Source: Nesterenkonia sp. PF2B19 (GTDB lineage Bacteria; Actinomycetota; Actinomycetes; Actinomycetales; Micrococcaceae). Taken from it: a DNA stretch of 64,000 bases. The position numbers were made by a program, and so were the translations under genes. Location: contig NZ_MDSS02000006.1 of assembly GCF_001758425.2 (NCBI RefSeq), positions 44,903 to 108,902 on the forward strand, in the 5' to 3' direction. The notes below the pieces were generated by a model, which made no database searches, was not told the origin of the DNA, and saw nothing but the letters and a program-made list of their open reading frames with translations. Position 1 is the stretch's first letter, and each line of letters starts with the position of its first letter. Below, one piece after another: positions 48,013 to 56,272 of this stretch.

Positions 48013-49428
48013 GTGAGCATCGATCTTTCCGCCTCCTTCAAGGCCTATGACGTCCGCGGTCTCGTCGGCGAGACCATCACCGAAGACTCCGTGCGGGCGG
48101 TGGGCGCCGCGTTCGTGGACGTGCTGGACCTCGCCGGCCGCCAAGTGCTGGTGGGAGGGGACATGCGCCCCTCCTCCGAGGCCTTCGCAGCCGCCTTCAC
48201 CGAAGGCGCCCGGACCCGTGGCGCCGACGTCGTGCAGCTGGGCCTGATCTCCACGGACATGCTGTACTTCGCCTCCGGCACCCTGCAGGCCCCGGGGGTG
48301 GTGTTCACCGCCTCCCACAACCCGGCGGCCTACAACGGGATGAAGATGTCCCGCGCCGGTGCGGTGCCGCTGTCCGCGGACACCGGGCTGCTGGAGATCC
48401 GTGACGCCGCCCAGGCGTACCTGGACGCCCCCGGCTGCGCGGGGGTGACGATCCCGACCGCCGGGCGGATCGGCTCCGTGGAGTCGGCCGACCAGCTGAC
48501 CGGCTATGCGGAGTATCTGCGCTCCCTGGTGGACCTCTCGGGGGCCCGGCCCCTGAAGGTGGTGGTGGACGCCGCCAACGGCATGGCCGGGCTGACCACG
48601 CCCGCCGTGCTGGGCGACCAGATCCTGCCGACACTGCCCTTGGAGATCGTGCCGCTGTACTTCGAGCTCGACGGGACCTTCCCGAACCATCCGGCGAACC
48701 CGCTGGAGTCGGAGAACCTGCGGGATCTGCAGGCCGCGGTGCGGGAGCACGGGGCGGACATCGGACTGGCCTTCGACGGCGACGCCGACCGGTGCTTCGT
48801 CATCGACGAGCGCGGCGAGCCGGTCTCCCCCTCGGCCGTGACGGCACTGGTGGCGCGCCGGGAGATCGCCCGGGCCCGCACCGAAGGTGAGCAGACCCCG
48901 GTGATCATCCACAACCTCATCACCTCCCGGGCGGTGCCGGAGCTGGTGGAGTCCGCAGGAGGCCGTGCGGTCGAGACCCGCGTGGGACACTCCTTCATCA
49001 AGGCGGTCATGGCCGAGGAGCAGGCCGTGTTCGGCGGGGAACACTCGGCCCACTACTACTTCCGGGACTTCTTCAACGCAGACACCGGCATGCTCGCGGC
49101 CATGCACGTGCTGGCCGCCCTGGGGCAGCAGGAGCTCCCACTGTCCGAGCTGGCGGCCGAGTACAACCCCTATGCGGCCTCCGGCGAGATCAACTCCGAG
49201 GTCGAGGACAAGCAGGCCGCCGCCGAGCGGGTGCTGGCGGCATTCGCCGACCGAGACGCCGTCGTCTCCCACATGGACGGCCTGACGGTCCGCGCCGAGG
49301 ACGGCACCTGGTGGTTCAACCTGCGCCCGTCCAACACGGAGCCGTTCCTGCGCTACAACGGCGAGGCGCACAGTACCGAGGTCATGGAGGCCGTGCGTGA
49401 CGAGGTCCTGGGGATCGTCCGGGGCTGA
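48013..49428 (+). CDS. manB: Phosphomannomutase/phosphoglucomutase
   Basis: A 471-residue alpha-D-phosphohexomutase that supplies mannose-1-phosphate or glucose-1-phosphate for cell-wall and glycan synthesis. All four domains show their motifs: FKAYDVRGLVGETI, catalytic Ser in VVFTASHNPAAYNGMK (about residue 101), metal loop LAFDGDADRCFVID, sugar-binding GGEHSAHYYFRDFF and phosphate-binding RPSNTEPFLRYN. It looks leaderless from GTG 48013. The symbol manB is by analogy; the enzyme may act on both sugars. Confidence 0.94.
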   Translation: MSIDLSASFKAYDVRGLVGETITEDSVRAVGAAFVDVLDLAGRQVLVGGDMRPSSEAFAAAFTEGARTRGADVVQLGLISTDMLYFASGTLQAPGVVFTASHNPAAYNGMKMSRAGAVPLSADTGLLEIRDAAQAYLDAPGCAGVTIPTAGRIGSVESADQLTGYAEYLRSLVDLSGARPLKVVVDAANGMAGLTTPAVLGDQILPTLPLEIVPLYFELDGTFPNHPANPLESENLRDLQAAVREHGADIGLAFDGDADRCFVIDERGEPVSPSAVTALVARREIARARTEGEQTPVIIHNLITSRAVPELVESAGGRAVETRVGHSFIKAVMAEEQAVFGGEHSAHYYFRDFFNADTGMLAAMHVLAALGQQELPLSELAAEYNPYAASGEINSEVEDKQAAAERVLAAFADRDAVVSHMDGLTVRAEDGTWWFNLRPSNTEPFLRYNGEAHSTEVMEAVRDEVLGIVRG

Positions 49429-49536
49429 ACCGACTGTCAGGGCCATCTCCGGGTCACACCTGTTGACAGAATCAACGGATCGGGGCGTACCATCGCTCAG
49501 GTTTCATGATCTGCAGCACACGTCCCGGGAGGTCCC

Positions 49537-51069
49537 ATGTCCGTCGCCGTCGCTGAGCGGTCCGCGTCCCTGCAGCGGATCACCGCCGGCCCAGGGTTCA
49601 ACCGGTGGCTCATCCCACCGGCGGCGCTGTCCATCCATCTGTGCATCGGCCAGGCCTATGCCACCAGCGTGTACAAGACCTCGTTGGTGGCGCATTTCGA
49701 GACCAGCCTGACCGCCGTCGGGGTGATCTTCTCGCTGGCGATCGTCATGCTGGGCCTCTCCGCCGCGATCTTCGGCACCTGGGTGGACCGTAACGGGCCC
49801 CGGCGGGCCATGATCGCCTCGGCAGTGTGCTGGGCCACCGGGTTCTTGGTCGGAGCGGCCGGGATCCTCACCTCGCAGCTGTGGCTGGTCTATCTCGGCT
49901 ACGGGGTGATCGGCGGCATCGGGCTGGGCATCGGCTACATCTCTCCGGTCTCCACCCTGATGAAGTGGTTCCCGGACCGCCCGGGACTGGCCACCGGGAT
50001 GGCGATCATGGGCTTCGGCGGCGGAGCGATGATCGCCAGCCCCGTGTCCTCCTCCTTGCTGAGCCTCTACGACCCCGCCTATGACCCCGCCACCGGCGTG
50101 TATTCAGGGACCGCCGTCGCAGGGCTGTTCCTGACCCTCGGCGCCGTCTACCTGGCGGTGATGCTGTTCGGCGCCTGGCTGGAGCGCGTCCCCGCCCCCG
50201 ACTGGACGCCCGAGGGCTACGACCCCTCCCAGGAGAAGAAGAAGGCCCTGGTCACCAGCGGGCACGTCACAGCAAACCGGGCACTGCGGACTCCGCAGTT
50301 CTGGCTGCTGTGGATCATCCTGTTCTGCAACGTCACCGCCGGCATCGGCATCCTGGAGCAGGCAGCCCCCATGATCCAGGACTTCTTCCGCTCGAACGGG
50401 ACCACGGTGCTCGCCGGTGCGGCGGCCGCCGGATTCGTCGGCTTCCTCAGCCTGACGAACATGGCCGGCCGCTTCGTGTGGTCCTCCACTTCCGACCTCG
50501 TGGGCCGGAAGAACATCTACATGCTCTACCTGGGCGGCGGCGTGGTGCTCTACACCCTGCTGGCACTCCAGGGATCGGGCTCGGTCATCCTGTTCATCCT
50601 GCTGGCCGGCATCATCCTCAGCTTCTACGGCGGCGGCTTCGCCACGATCCCCGCGTATCTGCGCGACCTGTTCGGCACCCTGGAGGTCGGGGCCATCCAC
50701 GGGCGGCTGCTCACCGCCTGGTCCTGCGCCGGCGTGATGGGCCCGCTGATCATCAACGGCTTCCTGGACGCCCGAGGTGAGCCCGGGAGCCTCACCGCCG
50801 CGGACTACCGGCCCGCCCTGCTCACCATGGTGGGACTGCTGGTGATCGGGCTGATCGCGAACGTCCTGGTCCGTGCCGTCGACGAGAAGCACCACGTCAG
50901 CACGTCTTCCGGGGACCCGACGACGACGGCCCACGACTCAGCGACACCGATCATCGAGCCGGCCGGAGCCCCGCGGGTGCCACTGTGGCTGCCCTGGGCC
51001 GTCGTCGCGATCCCCCTGGCCTACGGGGTGCTGCAGACGGCGATCAACGCGCTGGGGCTGTTCGCCTGA
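49537..51069 (+). CDS. OFA-type MFS transporter (oxalate/formate antiporter-like)
   Basis: A 510-residue MFS protein of the OFA group. ALSIHLCIGQAYATSVYKTSL in helix 1, GIGLGIGYISPVSTLMKWFPDRPGLATG in the middle of the N-half (the hallmark of OFA members) and SFYGGGFATIPAYLRDLFG in the C-half are visible. Members move small organic acids such as oxalate, formate or lactate. ATG 49537 has GGGAGG upstream. It lies 232 bp before the TRAP gene cluster and could take part in carboxylate exchange with that pathway, but it has no shared operator visible. Confidence 0.9.
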   Translation: MSVAVAERSASLQRITAGPGFNRWLIPPAALSIHLCIGQAYATSVYKTSLVAHFETSLTAVGVIFSLAIVMLGLSAAIFGTWVDRNGPRRAMIASAVCWATGFLVGAAGILTSQLWLVYLGYGVIGGIGLGIGYISPVSTLMKWFPDRPGLATGMAIMGFGGGAMIASPVSSSLLSLYDPAYDPATGVYSGTAVAGLFLTLGAVYLAVMLFGAWLERVPAPDWTPEGYDPSQEKKKALVTSGHVTANRALRTPQFWLLWIILFCNVTAGIGILEQAAPMIQDFFRSNGTTVLAGAAAAGFVGFLSLTNMAGRFVWSSTSDLVGRKNIYMLYLGGGVVLYTLLALQGSGSVILFILLAGIILSFYGGGFATIPAYLRDLFGTLEVGAIHGRLLTAWSCAGVMGPLIINGFLDARGEPGSLTAADYRPALLTMVGLLVIGLIANVLVRAVDEKHHVSTSSGDPTTTAHDSATPIIEPAGAPRVPLWLPWAVVAIPLAYGVLQTAINALGLFA

Positions 51070-51101
51070 GCGGAAGCGAGCTCACCCCACGCAGGCTCCC
51101 A

Positions 51102-51136
51102 CGCCCCCACAAGATTCTCCCGCCCCCACACGATTC
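51102..51136. repeat. 16-bp direct repeat between OFA and TRAP genes
   Basis: CGCCCCCACAAGATTC (51102-51117) and CGCCCCCACACGATTC (51121-51136) differ at one base and have a 19-bp period. Role unknown. Confidence 0.6.
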
Positions 51137-51226
51137 GAGGGGCTCAGGAATCTGGACGGGGCGGTTCGCGCCGCCGGGACGGGCCCAGTCCGATGCCCCT
51201 CGTGGACCACCCAGAGATCGTCTTGA

Positions 51227-51239
51227 CTGGTATTACCAG
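51227..51239. promoter_or_regulatory. FadR/GntR-type operator upstream of TRAP operon
   Basis: A perfect palindrome CTGGTA-T-TACCAG. Its core TGGTATTACCA matches TNGTNNNACNA, the consensus of FadR-subfamily GntR regulators. It overlaps a TTGACT -35-like box (51223-51228) and lies 62 bp before dctP, the right place for repression by the GntR protein encoded at 58756-59508. Confidence 0.6.
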
Positions 51240-51300
51240 ATGTGACAGCCTTCACAGTCAGGGACGTGTCCCAGTTCACATCTGCGCCTCAGGGGGACCC

Positions 51301-52302
51301 ATGAAGACGATTGCTCGACTCACCGCCGTGACGGCAGCCGGCTGCCTGGCCCTCACCGCCTGCGGCGACGGCACCGCAGACGGAGAGGACTCCTACAGCT
51401 GGGACTTCACCATCACCACGAGCGAGACCTCCACCTGGTATGAGGCCGCCGAACATTTCGCGGACGTCCTCGACGAGCGCTCTGACGGACGGATGCAGGT
51501 GACGGTCCACGCCAATGAGCAGCTCTCCGGCGGCGACCCTGCAGCCGGCGTCGAGCAGCTGATGAACGGGGACAAGGCCTTCTCGTACAACTCGACCATC
51601 ATCTATGACGGACTCGACTCCAGGTTCAGCGCCATCAACGCGCCCTTCCTCTACGACGACTACGAGCAGGCGGAAGCCACCATCGAAGCCAGCGCCGGAG
51701 CAGCCTACGAGGAGATCAGTAGGGAGCTCGGAGTGGAGATGCTGGGCTTCGGCGAGTCCGGCTTCCGCCAGCTCACCACCACGGACACCGAGGTCACCAG
51801 CCCGGATGACCTGACGAACCTCGTCGTGCGCGTCCCTGGCTCCGGCCTCTTCCTCGACATCTTCAACGAGCTCGGGGCGGACCCCACCACCATGAACTTC
51901 GCCGAGGTCTATACCTCCCTGCAGACCGGCACCATCGACGGCCAGGAGAATCCCTTCGACGTCATCTACTCCAGCGGGCTCCAGGAGGTGCAGGGGCACC
52001 TGAGCATCTGGAACTACGTCTACGATCCTCTGATCCTGGGCATGAACGCTGAGCTCTTCGACTCCCTCAGCGCCGAGGATCAGCAGATCGTCCAGGAGGC
52101 CGCCACCGAGGCCAACGAGCTGCAGATCAGCCAGAACCGTGAACGGGAGGCCGAGCAGCTCGAGGAGCTGAGCGAGGACATGGAGATCACCGAGCTCAGC
52201 GAGGCCCAGATCCAAGTCTTCCGCGACGCGATGGAGCCCGTCTACGACGCCCACGCGGACAGCTGGACCGAGGAGCTGCTCGACGCCGTCCAGCCGGAAT
52301 GA
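51301..52302 (+). CDS. dctP: TRAP transporter substrate-binding lipoprotein DctP
   Basis: A 333-residue solute receptor. The signal sequence LTAVTAAGCLALTAC ends in a lipobox, as expected for a Gram-positive receptor anchored in the membrane. The carboxylate-clamp Arg is in NLVVRVPGSGLFLDIFNELGADP, and TIDGQENPFDVIYSSGL is the family signature of DctP proteins. It delivers a carboxylate (possibly an aromatic or alicyclic acid, judging from the downstream genes) to DctQM. ATG 51301 has AGGGGG upstream. It starts the operon dctP-dctQ-dctM-SDR-thiolase-ligase-SDR. Confidence 0.94.
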   Translation: MKTIARLTAVTAAGCLALTACGDGTADGEDSYSWDFTITTSETSTWYEAAEHFADVLDERSDGRMQVTVHANEQLSGGDPAAGVEQLMNGDKAFSYNSTIIYDGLDSRFSAINAPFLYDDYEQAEATIEASAGAAYEEISRELGVEMLGFGESGFRQLTTTDTEVTSPDDLTNLVVRVPGSGLFLDIFNELGADPTTMNFAEVYTSLQTGTIDGQENPFDVIYSSGLQEVQGHLSIWNYVYDPLILGMNAELFDSLSAEDQQIVQEAATEANELQISQNREREAEQLEELSEDMEITELSEAQIQVFRDAMEPVYDAHADSWTEELLDAVQPE

Positions 52303-52808
52303 CCATGGTCGACGCCGTCCTCACGAGGGTGGAGAACACGGTCATCGTCCTGGCCTTCATCACGATGACCGGGGTGTACTTCGCCAATGTCGTCAGTCGC
52401 TACTTCCTCCACGGCTCCCTGGCCTTCACCACCGAGATCGTCGTGAATCTCGCGGTCCTGCTGACGATGGTCGGGGCGGCCGCCGGTGTGAGGCTGGGCA
52501 CCCATCCCGGCTTCGATCTGCTCCCCGCCATGGCCACGGGAGTGCTCCGCACGTCTCTGATCGCCCTGATCGCGGTCGGCACGTTGGTCTTCTTCCTGGT
52601 CTTCCTGTGGCTGGGTTGGGAGATGACGTCCCGCCAGATGGCTCAGGGGCGGGTCACCCCCGCGCTCGGGGTTCCCCAGTGGGTCTTCTCCATGGCGCTG
52701 CCCGTGGGCGCCGCACTCGGTGCCGTCCGGTCGGTCCAGGCAGGAGTCATCCAACTGCGCCGCGCGGCCGCGTCGTCTCAGGCCGAGGGCAGGGAGGTGC
52801 TGCCGTGA
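52299..52808 (+). CDS. dctQ: TRAP transporter small permease DctQ
   Basis: A 169-residue membrane protein with four helices: VIVLAFITMTGVYFANVVSR with the typical VxxRY end, VVNLAVLLTMVGAAAGV, LIALIAVGTLVFFLVFLWL and WVFSMALPVGAALGAV. It bridges the receptor and the large permease. Start ATG 52299 overlaps the dctP stop (ATGA) and its end overlaps dctM, so the three are translationally coupled. Confidence 0.92.
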   Translation: MTMVDAVLTRVENTVIVLAFITMTGVYFANVVSRYFLHGSLAFTTEIVVNLAVLLTMVGAAAGVRLGTHPGFDLLPAMATGVLRTSLIALIAVGTLVFFLVFLWLGWEMTSRQMAQGRVTPALGVPQWVFSMALPVGAALGAVRSVQAGVIQLRRAAASSQAEGREVLP

Positions 52809-54274
52809 TCGAGCTGATCCTGGTCGGCAGCTTCCTGGTGCTGGTCTTCCTCGGGATGCCCATCGCATTCTCCATGGGCCTGTCCGCCGTCATCGCGATC
52901 CTCTATGCTTCCGGCGCCCACGCGCTGAATCCGGCAGCCGGCGTCATGTACGCCTCTCTGTCCTCGGAGACCCTGCTGGCGATCCCGTTCTTCATCCTCG
53001 CCGGTGTCATCATGGAGCTCACCGGCATCTCGACTCGTCTCGTCGAGCTCGCGGATCGCTGTGTGGGCCATCGCAAAAGCGGCCTCGCACTCACGGCGAT
53101 CATCGCTGCTCTGCTGTTCGCGGCGATCTCCGGCTCGGGCCCCGCGACCGTCGCGGCGCTGGGGGCCGTGCTGATCCCTGCGCTGGTGAAGCACGGCTAC
53201 TCGAAGCGACACGCCGCCTCGCTCCTCGCCAGCGCCGGCGGCATGGGCATCGTGATCCCCCCGAGCATCGCGTTCATCGTGTTCGCCGTCGTGGCGAGCG
53301 ACCACGAGCGGGTCTCCATCAGCAGGCTGTTCATGGCCGGCGTCGTCCCTGGAATTCTGATGGGGCTGGCGTTCTATCTCGTGGCCCGATTCCTCCCCCG
53401 GCAGTTCGAGAGTCTGCGCGACACAGCCGGTGAGAACCTGAGCCGCGGTGCAGCGCGTCTCGGCGCGGTCCCTGCGTCGACCACTGGTCACGACCGACAG
53501 TCAGCATCTGGCTCTCCCCAAGGCGACCACGCCACCGAAGGCATCATCACCCTCGAGGACACGGTGGATCCTGATGCCGACGTCGGCCGGCGGACCGACC
53601 GTGCTTCCCTGCGTGAGATCCTCCAGGCCTTCCTACGGGCGATACCCGGCCTGCTCGTGCCCGTCATCATCCTCGGCGGCATCTACGGGGGAATCTTCAC
53701 GCCGACCGAATCCGCTGCGGTGGCCTGCGTCTACGCCCTGCTGGTGGGCCTGGTGGTCACCCGGGATCTGAGACTGGCCGACGTGCTGAAGGTCTTCACC
53801 ACCGCAGGCGTACAGTCCTCTCGCATCATGATCATCGTGGCCGCCGCCTCCCTCTACGCCTACGTCATCACCAGCAACCGCATCGCGGCCCGCGTCTCCG
53901 AGTCGCTGCTGTCCCTGACCACCAACGTCATCCTGCTGATCCTCCTGATCAACGTCATCCTGCTCATCGCGGGGATGTTCCTCGATGCAGTCTCCGCCTT
54001 CTACCTGCTGGTCCCCCTGCTGGTCCCCGTCCTGCTGGAACTGGGAATGGACATCACGACCATCGGTGTCATGATGACGATCAATCTCGCCCTGGGGCTC
54101 GTCACGCCTCCGGTGGGAGTCAATCTGCTGGTCGCAGGAAGCATCGCCAAGATCAGCTACGCGGAGGCCACACGCGGAGTCTGGCCCTTCCTCGGCGCCG
54201 GACTGGTCGTCCTGATGCTGGTGACCTTCATCCCTCAGCTGAGCAACTGGCTGCCCGACCTTCTGGGAGTCTGA
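52805..54274 (+). CDS. dctM: TRAP transporter large permease DctM with central hydrophilic insertion
   Basis: A 489-residue sodium-coupled permease of the DctM/YiaN family. FLGMPIAFSMGLSAVIAIL, IPFFILAGVIMELTGIS, AAISGSGPATVAALGAVLIPAL, GGMGIVIPPSIAFIVF and NLALGLVTPPVGVNLLV are conserved. Usual length is about 425-430; the excess comes from a charged insertion around residues 203-262 (RDTAGENLSRG ... TEGIITLEDTVDPDAD) in the loop between the two halves. GTG 52805 overlaps the dctQ stop. The inserted loop is probably cytoplasmic. Confidence 0.93.
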   Translation: MIELILVGSFLVLVFLGMPIAFSMGLSAVIAILYASGAHALNPAAGVMYASLSSETLLAIPFFILAGVIMELTGISTRLVELADRCVGHRKSGLALTAIIAALLFAAISGSGPATVAALGAVLIPALVKHGYSKRHAASLLASAGGMGIVIPPSIAFIVFAVVASDHERVSISRLFMAGVVPGILMGLAFYLVARFLPRQFESLRDTAGENLSRGAARLGAVPASTTGHDRQSASGSPQGDHATEGIITLEDTVDPDADVGRRTDRASLREILQAFLRAIPGLLVPVIILGGIYGGIFTPTESAAVACVYALLVGLVVTRDLRLADVLKVFTTAGVQSSRIMIIVAAASLYAYVITSNRIAARVSESLLSLTTNVILLILLINVILLIAGMFLDAVSAFYLLVPLLVPVLLELGMDITTIGVMMTINLALGLVTPPVGVNLLVAGSIAKISYAEATRGVWPFLGAGLVVLMLVTFIPQLSNWLPDLLGV

Positions 54275-54276
54275 CC

Positions 54277-55053
54277 ATGAACACGCCACAGCCCAGCCCC
54301 GTGCGGATGCGCGAGTTCGAGGACCAGGTCTGCCTGGTCACCGGCGGCGCGCGAGGCATCGGCCGGGCTGTCGTCGATGAGCTGCTCTCCCGAGGGGCCC
54401 AGGTGAACGTGCTGGACATCGCGGGCGCGGAGGACGCCGCTGAGTCGCTCGGACCCCGAGCCACCGGCTGGTCAGTCGATGTCAGCGACCGCCGTCAGGT
54501 CCACGAATGCGTCGACGCCGTCGCCCGCGAGCACGGACGGATCGACGTCGTCGTCAACAATGCGGGCACTGCCGCCCGCATCGACCTCGAAGCGATGGAC
54601 GACGCGACCTGGGCCCGCGACCTCGACACCAACCTCACCGGCACGTACCTGATGACGCAGGCGGCGATATACCCCCATATGCGGGACCGACGATACGGGC
54701 GGATCGTCAACATCAGCTCCATCTCGGGGATCATGGGCGGCCCGTTCTCCTCGGGCGCAGGAGGAGGCCGCTCCGGTCCCGCCTACGCCGCCTCCAAGGG
54801 CGGCATCATCGCGTTCTCGAAGTGGGTGGCCAAAGAAGTGGGCTCGCTCGGAATCACCGTGAACTCGGTGGCCCCCGGTCCGATCGCCACCGCCCTGACC
54901 CAGGACGTCGACTATCCGCTCGACCACCAGGCTGTCCCACGCATGGGCACGCCGGATGACATCGCAGCCGCCGTCGCATACCTCGCATCGCCCCGCGCCG
55001 GTTTCGTCACCGGTGAGACTCTGAAGGTCTGTGGAGGATCCGCGATCGGCTGA
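54277..55053 (+). CDS. SDR-family dehydrogenase (FabG/3-hydroxyacyl-CoA type)
   Basis: A 258-residue SDR. The cofactor motif CLVTGGARGIGRAVV, NNAG in VVVNNAGTAARI, Ser in IVNISSISGIMGG and Tyr/Lys in YAASKGGIIAFSKW are complete, and the C-terminus GFVTGETLKVCGG is FabG-like. It starts 2 bp after the dctM stop, clearly in the same operon. A likely role is oxidation of a hydroxyl group of the imported acid or its CoA ester before thiolysis; the substrate is unknown. Confidence 0.92.
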   Translation: MNTPQPSPVRMREFEDQVCLVTGGARGIGRAVVDELLSRGAQVNVLDIAGAEDAAESLGPRATGWSVDVSDRRQVHECVDAVAREHGRIDVVVNNAGTAARIDLEAMDDATWARDLDTNLTGTYLMTQAAIYPHMRDRRYGRIVNISSISGIMGGPFSSGAGGGRSGPAYAASKGGIIAFSKWVAKEVGSLGITVNSVAPGPIATALTQDVDYPLDHQAVPRMGTPDDIAAAVAYLASPRAGFVTGETLKVCGGSAIG

Positions 55054-55102
55054 CCGTCCGCCCGCACACCGGCACCGCGCATCATGGAGAAGGGACCGTC
55101 CG

Positions 55103-56272
55103 ATGGCCTCACCACCACATCTCATCGGCTGGGCGCACACAGCATTCGGCAAACATGCCGATGTCCACCTGGAATCACTGATGGCTGAGGTCAGCACCCA
55201 AGCGATCACCGATGCCGGGCTGGAGACCACCGACATCGACGCCGTCAGCGTCGGCGTCTACAACAACGGGTTCTCTCGCCAGGGCTTCGAAGCCGCGCTC
55301 GTCGGCGCAGGCGAACCGCAGCTCGCCAGCATCCCCGCCACACGCTCCGAGAACGCCTGCGCCACAGGAGCGGCGGCCCTGGTCGCGGCCATCGAGAAGA
55401 TCGAGGCGGGGCGGGCACGTGCTGTGCTCGTCGTCGGTGCGGAGCGGATGACGGCGACGCCGGGTCCCGAGATCCATGACATCCTCCTCTCATCCGCTCA
55501 CCGCCGGACCGAAGAATCGGCGGGAAGCTTCGCGGGAATCTTCGCGCAGCTGGCGGATCTCTACGCTGAGACGTTCTCCGACCCCCGTGAGGCGATGGCG
55601 CGGATCGCGGCGAAGAACCACCGCAACGCCGTCGACAACCCGTGGGCTCACCTCCGACGCCCCCTCGACCGTGAATTCTGCGCTACTGAGTCTCACGCCA
55701 ACCCCAGCGTGGTCGGACGCCTGCTGCGGACAGACTGTTCACTCGTCTCCGACGGAGCAGCCGCGGTGGTGGTCGCCTCGGCGGACGTCGCCCGCCGGGC
55801 TCGCCGAGCCGTGCGCTTCCGCGGCCGCGCGCAGGCCTACGACCATCTGGCGCTGGCCCGCCGATCCGATCCTCTCGAGTTCGCCGGCGCAGGGGCTGCC
55901 TTCCATGGAGCCCTCGCGGAGGCCGGAGTGTCCGTAGGCGGGCTGGATCTGATCGAGACGCATGACTGCTTCACCATCGCCGAGCTCCTGCAGTACGAGG
56001 CCTTCGGCATCGCTCCGCGAGGACGGGCCGGCACGGCCCTGGCCGACGGGCTGACGGACCGCGACGGGCCGCTGCCGGTCAACCCTTCGGGCGGCCTCAA
56101 GGCGAAGGGCCACCCGATCGGCGCCACAGGGGTCTCGCAGCACGTCATGGCGTCGCTGCAGCTGACAGGAGAGGCCGGAGCCATGCAGATCGCGGACGCC
56201 GGGGTCGCCGCGGTCTTCACCATGGGAGGTTCGGCGGTCACGAACTATGCCTCCGTCTTGGAGGCAGTATGA
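55103..56272 (+). CDS. Thiolase-family protein (SCP-x/acetyl-CoA acetyltransferase-like)
   Basis: A 389-residue thiolase. The acylated Cys is in SENACATGAAAL (about residue 86); ETHDCFTIAELLQYEA carries the HDCF element typical of SCP-x-type thiolases, and NPSGGLKAKGHPIGATG holds the second catalytic His. Instead of a final Cys-Gly motif the C-terminus has FTMGGSAVTNYASV, as in SCP-x relatives. These enzymes cleave branched or bulky 3-ketoacyl-CoAs, for example from sterols. ATG 55103 follows AGAAGGGA. Its stop overlaps the ligase start (ATGA). Confidence 0.91.
   Translation: MASPPHLIGWAHTAFGKHADVHLESLMAEVSTQAITDAGLETTDIDAVSVGVYNNGFSRQGFEAALVGAGEPQLASIPATRSENACATGAAALVAAIEKIEAGRARAVLVVGAERMTATPGPEIHDILLSSAHRRTEESAGSFAGIFAQLADLYAETFSDPREAMARIAAKNHRNAVDNPWAHLRRPLDREFCATESHANPSVVGRLLRTDCSLVSDGAAAVVVASADVARRARRAVRFRGRAQAYDHLALARRSDPLEFAGAGAAFHGALAEAGVSVGGLDLIETHDCFTIAELLQYEAFGIAPRGRAGTALADGLTDRDGPLPVNPSGGLKAKGHPIGATGVSQHVMASLQLTGEAGAMQIADAGVAAVFTMGGSAVTNYASVLEAV

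Noticed and set aside
51102..51136. Transposon inverted ends
   Set aside because: The 16-bp repeats are direct, close together and have no transposase between or near them.
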